Below are positions 30,303-37,790 of a stretch of 64,000 nucleotides of DNA, piece after piece (position 1 is the stretch's first letter; every line of letters begins with the position of its first letter). The translations under genes and the position numbers were made by a program. The stretch is taken from NCBI RefSeq assembly GCF_002356315.1, contig NZ_AP018164.1:3162001-3226000 (forward strand), read 5' to 3'. The DNA comes from Mycobacterium shigaense (GTDB lineage: Bacteria; Actinomycetota; Actinomycetes; Mycobacteriales; Mycobacteriaceae). The notes under the pieces are model-generated. The model ran no database searches and was not told the DNA's origin. It saw only the letters and a list, made by a program, of their open reading frames with translations.

Positions 30303-31930
30303 CATCCGGCGACACGACTCAGATCGGCCGTCGCCTTGACCCGTCGCAGGTAAGGGTCGTAGTCAAGACGCAACCCCAGGCTTGCATACACCTCTGCGCG
30401 TTCCGCCCCGGTTGCCTCACCAAGCACCGCTGCCAGCCCGCCCAACTCCTCGACCAATTCGCTGATCTGCGCAGCGGACATGGTGAGGGGTCTTTCGGCT
30501 CGTTCAAGGCGGGCCTTCAGCTCGTCGCGCTCCGCGGTGCGGCGACGCAATGCGGCGGTCAAGTCCTCAACGGCCACGCCAGACTCCACTGCGGTAACCA
30601 ACGCAGCGACCTTCCTATTCGCCTCGCTGAGCTGGCGCTGCAAGGCGGCATAGCCAGTTCCTGCTGCCGCGTCCGCGTCCTGTCCGCGTACAAGGTCATC
30701 CGGATCGGCCAGGGTGGCGATCCATTCGTCGAGTCGCACTGTCACCTCGTCTTCACGGAGGTAAACGGTGCGCGGGTGATCGCTGAGATCTGCAGGTACA
30801 GAACGCGACTTACCTAGCTCACAGCGGTACAGGATGCGGGTGGTTTGTTTCCCGACGCGCGCCGCACCCTGCATCCGTCGTCCACATGCGGCGCAGAACA
30901 ACAGCCCACGCAGCGCGTACGGCACTATCGATTCTCTGCTGCAGACGAGACCGGGACCACGCCGCGCGAGTGTGCGAAGACGAACAGCCTGAGCCAAATC
31001 ATCATCGATCAGCGCTTCGTGGGTGCGGCGGTCCGGTGCGATCCAGTCGGCCTGATCACGCCAGCGCATTCGCGTCTCGTACCCAGCGGCGACGTCGTCA
31101 GGGTCGACCAGGACCTCGTATTTCTCCTGCTTGCCCCAAACGCGGACACCCAGATATGTCGGGTTGTCGAGAATGGCGCGGATCGCCGAATGCGACCAAC
31201 CGCGCGGGTCACGGTGACGATTCCGCGCCGGGTCATACTGGCTCGGTGACGGCACGCCATCGTCGGTGAGCTGTTGCGCGATGTAGCGGAGGCCCGCGCC
31301 GTCGGCATACATGCGGTAGATCCGCTCGACTACCGAAGATGTCGCAGGGTCAGGTTCGAGTCGGTGAAGTCGCTGCCCAAAATTTGCCTTGGCAGGGTTT
31401 GGGTGCGGGCCGGCATCGACGAGCCGGTAACCGTAGGGTGGTCGACCACCGAGGTATCTCGACGTGTCTTGCGCGAGTGCTGACATCGCCGTACGGACGC
31501 GGATCTGGATTCGCGCGCGCTCTCCCTTGCTCATGCCGCCGAACAGAGTCATCACCAGGTCGTGTGCCTCGGAGCCGGGATCGACTGCTCCGCCGACCTC
31601 AGGTACCCACAGTCCGACGCCGTAGTGCGTGAGGACAGGGAAGGTGAGCGCGAATTGCGGCCCGTAGAACGCACGGGCGGGTTCCCCGATCACTACGGCA
31701 TCAAAGCTACGGTCCCGACAAGCGACATCGGCAAGGAGACGTGATGCCTCTGGCATGCGCTTCCACGGCAGCGAACGGCTCTGTCCCACATCGAAGTAGT
31801 CCGCGGCGAGGACTCCGCCGTGCGGGGCGATCAGGTCCATGGCACGCCGCTTCTGCCAGCTGCGGCTCGCCTCCGGGTCTTGAGCGTCCTCCGTGCTTAC
31901 TCGGCCATAGAAGGCGAACCTCAGGCTCAC
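30284..31930 (-). CDS. Large serine recombinase (integrase)
   Basis: The protein has 548 residues from GTG 31930, with a GGGAGGGGAG Shine-Dalgarno. The N-terminal resolvase domain starts R-F-A-F-Y-G-R-V-S-T (catalytic Ser about 12), with downstream Arg motifs G-E-P-A-R-A and G-E-R-A-R-I. The recombinase domain spans about 160-300 (G-R-P-P-Y-G-Y-R). A zinc ribbon has C-A-A-C-G-R-R-M and Y-R-C (about 345-375), followed by a coiled coil (about 420-480). The final codons C-V-R-G-G-T and the TGA lie inside the att repeat and the tRNA gene, so excision would change the C-terminus. Serine integrases rarely use tRNA genes, which makes this site choice unusual. Confidence 0.93.
   Translation of the reverse strand: MSLRFAFYGRVSTEDAQDPEASRSWQKRRAMDLIAPHGGVLAADYFDVGQSRSLPWKRMPEASRLLADVACRDRSFDAVVIGEPARAFYGPQFALTFPVLTHYGVGLWVPEVGGAVDPGSEAHDLVMTLFGGMSKGERARIQIRVRTAMSALAQDTSRYLGGRPPYGYRLVDAGPHPNPAKANFGQRLHRLEPDPATSSVVERIYRMYADGAGLRYIAQQLTDDGVPSPSQYDPARNRHRDPRGWSHSAIRAILDNPTYLGVRVWGKQEKYEVLVDPDDVAAGYETRMRWRDQADWIAPDRRTHEALIDDDLAQAVRLRTLARRGPGLVCSRESIVPYALRGLLFCAACGRRMQGAARVGKQTTRILYRCELGKSRSVPADLSDHPRTVYLREDEVTVRLDEWIATLADPDDLVRGQDADAAAGTGYAALQRQLSEANRKVAALVTAVESGVAVEDLTAALRRRTAERDELKARLERAERPLTMSAAQISELVEELGGLAAVLGEATGAERAEVYASLGLRLDYDPYLRRVKATADLSRVAGCVRGGT
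30285..30305 (+). repeat. attL: 21-bp direct repeat in the tRNA 3' end
   Basis: These 21 bases (from the T-arm to 3 nt past the discriminator) recur exactly at 39067-39087, and the identity stops abruptly on both sides. They also contain the last codons and stop of the integrase on the minus strand. Confidence 0.9.
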
Positions 31931-31976
31931 GCCACTCCCCTCCCTGATCCCAGCATCCGGTCCCGCACAGCCATTA

Positions 31977-32123
31977 TCACGTGTACCAGCGCGCTGTTGG
32001 CTTCGCGTGGAAGTCGATAGTGGTCGGGCACGACAATTTCAACACCCCCTCTGACATCGTCGGCGCGTCGATTCGGGCGTCACGCTCGGACTGAGCATGT
32101 GCTGTTCGGGATCTGTCAGCCAT
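31977..32123 (-). CDS. Small ORF between rep and int (xis/RDF position)
   Basis: This 48-residue ORF starts at ATG 32123 (M-A-D-R-S-R-T-A-H), overlapping the end of the rep frame by 8 nt, and ends 46 nt before the integrase. In pSAM2-like elements this slot holds the excisionase. The product is basic and polar without a clear HTH, so a recombination directionality factor for the serine integrase is possible but only positional. It could also be a remnant. Confidence 0.45.
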   Translation of the reverse strand: MADRSRTAHAQSERDARIDAPTMSEGVLKLSCPTTIDFHAKPTARWYT

Positions 32124-32820
32124 CGCTGTCCCCTGGCGAATCCCATCGTTGGTTGCGGACTTGGCCACGGACTTCCATCAGTCCGATCCGGCGGGTTTCC
32201 ATGCGTCGAAGAGCCGCGGAGTTCACGAGTGTGCGGTCGCCGAGGCTGGTGACGCCGCCACGGTCAAAATCCCAGACCACCAGATCATTGCCATCGGTGG
32301 AGTTGAAGCCGGATCCATGTTGGTGTGCAGTGCTTTTCAGATGTTGTTCAAGTGTCCAGGTGGCGCGATGTTCGCGTAGCGCGGTCATAGTCGTGGAGTA
32401 GCGGCGGGATTTGCTGGTGATGTGGCCCCGGTAACCCAGGGTGTGCAGCCACCGGCCGATACCGACCAGTCCCCTATCGGCGAGCTGGCTGATGGTGGTC
32501 AGGATCGCCCGGACGTGATCTGACACATCCAGGTCGGCGATGGCCTCGGTGGAGATGCGCCGCGCGCTGATCCCGACTTCAGCCAGGGATTTGGTGACAT
32601 ATTTCGCGAGGTACCGAGCTACGCTGCGGGCCGGCAGCACCCGGCCGTGTGCTGAATCCTCCTGCACAGCATGGCTATCCGTGCCAGCGTGCCGGTTCTC
32701 GATGGGTTGGGTGTCGACTTGTGTGTCGAACCTGATCACCCGTGTCGCGGTATCTGAGGATGAATCGGTGACCGTCACGGCCACGGTTCGAGCGGCCTGT
32801 TGGATGATGGTGGCCATTTG
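32116..32820 (-). pseudogene. RepSA-type replication initiator, 5'-truncated by IS
   Basis: The minus-strand frame entering from the IS border encodes about 234 residues with the C-terminal signature of actinomycete replication initiators: V-A-R-Y-L-A-K-Y-V-T-K-S, then L-H-T-L-G-Y-R-G-H-I-T-S-K-S-R-R-Y-S-T-T. The N-terminal half is absent. It is not found on the far side of the IS (34087-34304), so it was deleted and not merely interrupted. Family members are about 450 residues or longer. The remaining gene overlaps the small ORF at its 3' end. Confidence 0.8.
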
Positions 32821-32845
32821 GGTCTGCTGCACGAATAGGTGGCAC
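32821..32845 (+). repeat. IS terminal inverted repeat, left
   Basis: It begins GGTCTGCTGCAC and pairs with 34062-34086, with about four mismatches or indels. Confidence 0.8.
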
Positions 32846-32889
32846 CTGAGATGGCTTGCCCAGCGTGGGCAGGCTGGAAGGATGTCACC

Positions 32890-33198
32890 ATGGCACGGCC
32901 CTATCCCCGCGAGTTCCGCGACGACGTGGTGCGCGTGGCCCGCAACCGCGACGACGGTGTGACGCTTGAGCAGATCGCCGCCGATTTCGGGGTGCATCCG
33001 ATCACGTTGTCGAAGTGGCTGCGCCAGGCCGATGTGGACGATGGCTCCAAGCCCGGCAGGACCACCACCGATTCGGTAGAGCTACGAGAGGCGCGTCGGC
33101 GGATCAAGCTGCTCGAGCAGGAGAACGAGGTACTACGCCGGGCCGCGGCGTATCTGTCGCAGTCCAACCTGCCGGGAAAAGGCTCTACCCGCTCGTGA
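32890..33198 (+). CDS. IS3-family transposase OrfA
   Basis: This 102-residue protein starts at ATG 32890 (M-A-R-P-Y-P-R-E-F-R-D-D-V-V). The HTH (V-T-L-E-Q-I-A-A-D-F-G-V-H-P-I-T-L-S-K-W) is at about 23-42, followed by a leucine zipper (I-K-L-L-E-Q-E-N-E-V-L-R-R-A-A-A-Y-L, about 73-90). It binds the IS ends. At 33174-33180 the string GGGAAAAGG provides a -1 slippage site for an OrfAB fusion, the normal IS3 transposase. Confidence 0.92.
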   Translation: MARPYPREFRDDVVRVARNRDDGVTLEQIAADFGVHPITLSKWLRQADVDDGSKPGRTTTDSVELREARRRIKLLEQENEVLRRAAAYLSQSNLPGKGSTRS

Positions 33199-34055
33199 AA
33201 GAGCTCGCCGCCAACGGGATTCCCGTGGCGGTGACGTGCCGGGTCCTCAAGCTCGCCCGCCAGCCCTATTACCGCTGGCTGGCTGATCCGGTCACCGACG
33301 CCGAATACGTTGCGGCGCATCGGGCCAACGCCTTATTCGACGCCCACCACGATGACCCGGAGTTCGGCTACCGTTTCCTGGTCGAAGAGGCCCGAGATGC
33401 CGGCCAACCGATGGCCGAGCGCACCGCGTGGCGGATCTGCGCCGACAACGGCTGGTGGAGTGCGTTCGGCAAGCGCAGGCGGGGCAAGAACGGAAAGGTC
33501 GGGCCGCCAGTACACGATGATCTGGTCGGCCGAGACTTCACCGCTGAGGCACCAAATCAATTGTGGCTGGCGGATATTACTGAACATCGCACCGCCGAAG
33601 GCAAACTCTACCTGTGTGCGATCAAGGACGTGTTCTCCAACCGCATTGTCGGCTACAGCATCGACTCGCGAATGAAATCACGACTGGCCACCCAAGCCCT
33701 GGCCAGCGCCATAGCCCGTCGCGGTGACGTCGCCGGCTGCGTGGTCCACAGCGACCGCGGCAGTCAATTTCGCAGCCGACGATTCGTCCACGCCCTGGGC
33801 CGCTGCGACATGGTCGGTTCCATGGGCCGCGTCGGCGCGGCCGGCGACAACGCCGCCATGGAGAGCTTCTTCAGCCTGTTGCAGAAGAACGTTTTGGACC
33901 GCCGCCGCTGGGACACCCGAGAACAGCTCCGCATCGCCATCGTCACCTGGATCGAACGCACCTACCACCGGCGACGGCGACAACTCGCTCTCGGCCGGTT
34001 GACCCCCGTCGAGTTCGAAGCAATCATGACCACACCGGCCAATCAGGCCGCGTGA
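33195..34055 (+). CDS. IS3-family transposase OrfB (DDE integrase domain)
   Basis: The frame is open from about 33015. The OrfB reading can begin at GTG 33195, which overlaps the orfA stop as GTGA, or by -1 frameshifting near 33175. It has about 286 residues. An IS3 HTH_21 region (R-A-N-A-L-F-D-A-H-H-D-D-P-E-F-G-Y-R) is followed by the rve domain with catalytic D (L-W-L-A-D-I-T-E), D (V-V-H-S-D-R-G-S-Q-F) and E (D-N-A-A-M-E-S-F-F). All are present, so the IS may be functional. Confidence 0.93.
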   Translation: MKELAANGIPVAVTCRVLKLARQPYYRWLADPVTDAEYVAAHRANALFDAHHDDPEFGYRFLVEEARDAGQPMAERTAWRICADNGWWSAFGKRRRGKNGKVGPPVHDDLVGRDFTAEAPNQLWLADITEHRTAEGKLYLCAIKDVFSNRIVGYSIDSRMKSRLATQALASAIARRGDVAGCVVHSDRGSQFRSRRFVHALGRCDMVGSMGRVGAAGDNAAMESFFSLLQKNVLDRRRWDTREQLRIAIVTWIERTYHRRRRQLALGRLTPVEFEAIMTTPANQAA

Positions 34056-34061
34056 CCGAAA

Positions 34062-34086
34062 CTGTCACCTATCGGTGCAGCAGACC
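34062..34086 (+). repeat. IS terminal inverted repeat, right
   Basis: It ends GTGCAGCAGACC and is the partner of 32821-32845. It contains CACCTATCGGTG, which recurs in altered form at 43003. Confidence 0.8.
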
Positions 34087-34304
34087 CCTCGGCCCAGGCG
34101 GATAGAAATGCTTTAGCAACTTGTTACTAACTCAACTCTGACCAGTCACCACCGCACCCGTTCGACGAGTGTCGACGCGGACTTTCGACGCTGAAATTCA
34201 CGAAATCCAAGGCCCGACAGTCCGCTGCTCGCGTTGTTCATCGGCCCTTGCCTCATGCGCAAACCGATCAGATCGCTCTGCTATCGCTGCACAGCGATGC
34301 GATT

Positions 34305-35678
34305 TCAGACGTCTATGGAGGCACGATCAGGCTCGTAGGACTCGGCGAAATACAGCACGCGCGGGGCCAGGGGCGTTGTCGGCGGGGCCAAACGACGGCG
34401 GGTGAAGCCGGGGCCGGTCTGCAGGAAGTACATGCCCTGTCTGCCCTCAAACCGCGCGATCAGCTCTCGTACCGTCGCAGCATCGTTGGCAACGGTAGGG
34501 TACAACACCTTATCTAGCTCTTCCTGCAGCGGACCCATGAGCGGCTGGACAGCCTGGATCATGTCCAGCACGCTCGGATCGTCATCCAACTCCTGAAGTT
34601 CGCGAGGCTTCAGCCACGGCTTGTTTCGGTTCTCACGACCGATGAATTCCAGCATGAACCCTCGGTCCAGGTTGATCGTGACCTCGGGCTCAGCGTGCAT
34701 ACTCACGTGGAAGCTCCACTTGAACGCGTTGATATCGCCATGCTGCAGGGCATCACGCAGGGCCTCCAACCAACGGTAGCCAAACGAAGTCCTCTTCAGG
34801 TCATCGAACAACGCCTTGACTTCAGCCACCTGTTCACGACCCAATCCATGTGTTTGCCGCACGCTGCGGATCGTCTGGTACTCATGGATCTGCAACGCAG
34901 CGGTGAACGAGATTAAGGCCGAGCGAATCCTGCGCCGACGCTCGTCCATGGCGTCCTGATCCCCTAGCGACACACGTTGGCTCTGAAGGTCGCGCATCAC
35001 AGCGGTCAGTACGTCCAACAATCGGTCGCTTTCATCGGAGATGTGTTGCAGTAGTTCACTGTCGACCATGCGCCGAATCCGTTCGTGCGCATCTACGTAA
35101 CGCTGGTGCTCATCTTCCGTGAAAGAACACAGCTTTGTGAAGACGGGAGCGTCGGAGACCGCGGGGTCGCGATACAGCAGAACCGCACCGTAAGGATCAG
35201 CCTCAGCTTCGGCGTCGTCGGCGTCCATCTCTGCGTTCCTAGACTCGTGGTACTGCAGGGATTCACTTACGACCGCACGAACTGACGCATTGCGGTTACT
35301 GATTTCGTCGGCCGAAGGCAGGCCCTCTGCCAGCCACTGCCGCGCCTCGTCGAGAATACTTGCCAAGCCATCTCGCACAAGCCGCTCAACGTCACTGCGC
35401 GTCAGGCGGTCCCGAACATCAGGCGTGTCAGCCCAGTCCGTGGACACCTTGGTCATCACTCTGGTCAGTACGGCGAACGACTCCGTAATAACCAGCACAG
35501 CCGGAGTTGTCGGCGGAGGGCTATCTGTCATGGCGACGTTCTTCCAAGCGTCACAGGCGCTTTCGCAGAAGTCGCTTGGCGACTCACCTTCCAAGTCTTC
35601 TAGCGCTCGGCTGAACGCCTCCAGCCGGCCGATCCACTCTCGCAGCCGCTCTATGTCTTCCTGCTCATCGTTCTCCAT
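34305..35678 (-). CDS. Uncharacterised protein with HEPN-like Rx4H motif
   Basis: The frame is open to 35906, but ATG 35678 has an AAAGGA Shine-Dalgarno (457 residues). I do not recognise the family. It is mostly helical and acidic. Near residues 304-316 it reads L-E-A-L-R-D-A-L-Q-H-G-D-I: R308 and H313 match the R-x4-6-H motif of HEPN ribonucleases, with a D in the usual polar slot, and a Y-R-W helix before it. A Pro-rich segment (about 430-440) precedes the C-terminus. Position next to a toxin-antitoxin pair on a mobile element makes an RNase-type defence effector plausible; this is inference. It lies next to the IS. Confidence 0.7.
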   Translation of the reverse strand: MENDEQEDIERLREWIGRLEAFSRALEDLEGESPSDFCESACDAWKNVAMTDSPPPTTPAVLVITESFAVLTRVMTKVSTDWADTPDVRDRLTRSDVERLVRDGLASILDEARQWLAEGLPSADEISNRNASVRAVVSESLQYHESRNAEMDADDAEAEADPYGAVLLYRDPAVSDAPVFTKLCSFTEDEHQRYVDAHERIRRMVDSELLQHISDESDRLLDVLTAVMRDLQSQRVSLGDQDAMDERRRRIRSALISFTAALQIHEYQTIRSVRQTHGLGREQVAEVKALFDDLKRTSFGYRWLEALRDALQHGDINAFKWSFHVSMHAEPEVTINLDRGFMLEFIGRENRNKPWLKPRELQELDDDPSVLDMIQAVQPLMGPLQEELDKVLYPTVANDAATVRELIARFEGRQGMYFLQTGPGFTRRRLAPPTTPLAPRVLYFAESYEPDRASIDV

Positions 35679-36002
35679 GTTCGTTCCTTTCCCTATATGG
35701 TCACGGCAGTTGTGGCCCCCTTCTGTTGGGTAGCCGAACAGGATCGCACATAGGTCCCCTGGAGTCGCGTAGCGCCACGCGGCGAGCCGCGCAGCGTTGA
35801 GTCGTCTCTTCCCTGCAGGGAACCTGCGGCGTCGTACCGTGCCGAGGCAGTTCGCGTCGGCGAGGTCGAGCTGCATCCGCCGGACCCGATACGACTCCTC
35901 GGTCACCTCGTGAGCGCAGCGGTCATCGATCTCGGCCGCGATGTATGCGCTGCGGGACCGTGACCGCAGTGTCTTCCCGCGTGGACTCCGGGAATGACGC
36001 TG
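35679..36002. other. Gap upstream of the HEPN-like gene
   Basis: These 324 bases hold the Shine-Dalgarno of the HEPN-like gene (about 35685) and a minus-strand TATAGG-like box. An in-frame extension of that gene covers much of the gap but shows poor start signals. No separate gene is supported. Confidence 0.4.
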
Positions 36003-36659
36003 TCAGGACACCAGCGGAAGTGCAGCTTCAATGATCGCCTTGCCGAGGTCCGAGCCGGCCGTGGTGGCGATCGAGGTGGCTAGCGAAGTCATCGCTTTCG
36101 TGGCCAACTCCTTGAACCGGCCTGGCTTCGACGCCTCCGGATCCGACGCTGCACGGATTTCCAACGCCAACTGCTCCGCGTCCGTCCGGACCCGGTCGTC
36201 GGTAATGGCCGGCAGCGCCCGCTCGATGGCGTCGACGAGGGCCTGGGCCTGCTCGACCTTCTGCTGGACGTTCACGGTCTGCGTGACATTGTTGCTCTCG
36301 AACGCGACGGCGACGCCGCTGCTGCCCTCAATGTGGAGGTAGGGGCTGTTCACCTCGATGACGCCGGGAAGGTCGCGCACCGACCTGCCGGACGCGGCGT
36401 ACTTCTCGCCATAGGGAGTCAGGTGCGGTCGGACAACGACCCCCTGCATAGTGCCGATTCCGTCGACATAGCCTTCGTCCTTAAGCCACTCGAGCGCCGC
36501 GTTCAACTCCACGCGGGTGACCTCGGCGTCGGGCCAGGAAGTCGCGGCCATGAAGGGCGCGGGCAGGGCCTCAGCGATGGCGGCCCCGTCGACCCGCAGA
36601 CCGTACAGCCACGCCAGCACGCCGTCCCGCAAATTCCACAGGCGCTCGGCTTTGTTCAT
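36003..36659 (-). CDS. Uncharacterised protein: winged-helix-like N-terminus, hydrophobic C-terminus
   Basis: An earlier in-frame ATG (36686) exists, but ATG 36659 is 8 nt from GAGGAGG, so it is taken as the start (218 residues, M-N-K-A-E-R-L-W). Residues 1-95 look like a winged-helix module (L-A-W-L-Y-G-L-R ... L-E-W-L-K-D-E-G-Y-V-D-G). Then comes a short beta region (Y-L-H-I-E-G-S-S-G-V-A-V-A-F) with alternating small residues, a helical linker, and a hydrophobic tail (T-S-L-A-T-S-I-A-T-T ... A-I-I-E-A-A-L-P-L-V). This sensor-linker-membrane-like layout recalls defence effectors, but no family is recognised. Confidence 0.65.
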   Translation of the reverse strand: MNKAERLWNLRDGVLAWLYGLRVDGAAIAEALPAPFMAATSWPDAEVTRVELNAALEWLKDEGYVDGIGTMQGVVVRPHLTPYGEKYAASGRSVRDLPGVIEVNSPYLHIEGSSGVAVAFESNNVTQTVNVQQKVEQAQALVDAIERALPAITDDRVRTDAEQLALEIRAASDPEASKPGRFKELATKAMTSLATSIATTAGSDLGKAIIEAALPLVS

Positions 36660-36938
36660 GGCCGGTTCCTCCTCAAGCTCGGTCATGCCAGCGTAGGACG
36701 GGGGTCCGACATCCGCCCGCGCCGGTACGCCCGATCAAAAGGAGTCGCCCGCGTGCGCCATATGGCAGTCGGGACACACCTGCGGTCCCCGGACTTGCCC
36801 ACGCCTGCCTTCGACGGGGCGCCCGCGGCGTACGAGCACTGCTTTGATTCCACCTTGAGGAGGTGCGCGGACTGAAATCGACTGAGCATCAGACGATATG
36901 GCACCGCCGCCGGCACAGGCAGCGTCCAACGCTCACGG

Positions 36939-37790
36939 TCAAGGCGGGAAACCCAAATCGTCGCGAACACGACCGAGCAGATCCTGCGCCAAAGCTGCGA
37001 AGCTGGGCGCTGTGGTGGGATTGCCGCCGTCGACTGCTCTGGCAGCCTGCGGCAGGGCCGAATACGCTGACGTGCCTTCTTTTTCGAGAAAACCCAATGC
37101 GCGGATGCTGACATCTCGTGCGTGCGAGTCAGCGATATGCAGGCGAAAACCGACAGTCAGGTCATCGGTGTCGACAGCTTGAAGCAGGCGCAGCATATCC
37201 AACGCGTCTTTCTGCTTGACCCGCTTGCCCTCGGCCTTAACGTCGTTGAGCCGTTCCTCGAATTTGATTATCTTGGCGACCAAGAGTGCGGCCGGTCCTG
37301 CGACATTGACCTGGACACAGCGATGATCGTCGGGGTCTAGTGCGTACAGGGTGTGCGGGTCGTTGTCGACGAGGGCGGGTTCCAGACCGGCTGTGGGTCT
37401 GGCGGCCCATTTTTCGTGCCCGACCAGCCGCGCTGAGCGTGCATCTTTGGCCGTGCGGCCGGACTGAAACGGCGCAACCATAATGTCGACTGCCACTTCG
37501 CCGCGGCCCGTCCATCGACCAGGGTTTGCGCCCTGGTTGAAGCCCGCAGCGGCCATGGCCGCTGTGATCTCAGGGCTAGTTTTCAGCGACTCCGCATTGA
37601 GGGCCAGGTCGCCGTCGGTGGTCATCGGTGGTTCAACAAAGTGGCCAGCACCAGTGTGTAGATACACGGCTTGGGCGCCGACGACGATGATCGACGGCAG
37701 GTGCCCATCGAGCGCATCAAGGGCGTCGAGCAGTACGGCTCGCGCCGCGACATACTCTGGTGCGTAAACGAACTCATTCTCTCCAGGCAT
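36939..37790 (-). CDS. Nucleotidyltransferase toxin of a type IV (AbiE/MenAT-like) TA system
   Basis: This 283-residue protein begins M-P-G-E-N-E-F. The nucleotidyltransferase motif is visible: I-I-V-V-G-A-Q-A-V (35-43), followed by T-T-D-G-D-L-A-L with the metal-binding pair D59/D61, and a third Asp in V-A-V-D-I-M-V (about 102). A Lys-rich helix (K-I-I-K-F-E-E-R) follows. AbiEii/MenT proteins modify tRNA or other targets with nucleotides and halt growth (family knowledge). Its start overlaps the antitoxin gene by 17 nt, the standard antitoxin-first order. Confidence 0.78.
   Translation of the reverse strand: MPGENEFVYAPEYVAARAVLLDALDALDGHLPSIIVVGAQAVYLHTGAGHFVEPPMTTDGDLALNAESLKTSPEITAAMAAAGFNQGANPGRWTGRGEVAVDIMVAPFQSGRTAKDARSARLVGHEKWAARPTAGLEPALVDNDPHTLYALDPDDHRCVQVNVAGPAALLVAKIIKFEERLNDVKAEGKRVKQKDALDMLRLLQAVDTDDLTVGFRLHIADSHARDVSIRALGFLEKEGTSAYSALPQAARAVDGGNPTTAPSFAALAQDLLGRVRDDLGFPP

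Larger units (their letters stand above)
32821..34086 (+). mobile_element. IS3-family insertion sequence
   Basis: A 1.27-kb IS with imperfect terminal inverted repeats: the left end starts GGTCTGCTGCAC (32821) and the right end is GTGCAGCAGACC (ending 34086), with the match extending inward to about 24 bp. It carries overlapping orfA and orfB with an A-AAA-G slippage site. The bases immediately outside (TTG left, CCT right) show no target-site duplication. It truncates the rep gene. A related end is seen at 43001. Confidence 0.88.

Noticed and set aside
36683..37114. 143-codon minus-strand frame between the toxin and the winged-helix gene
   Set aside because: It overlaps the 3' end of the toxin gene in another frame, has mixed composition and no start signal. 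The gap 36660-36938 is treated as non-coding.
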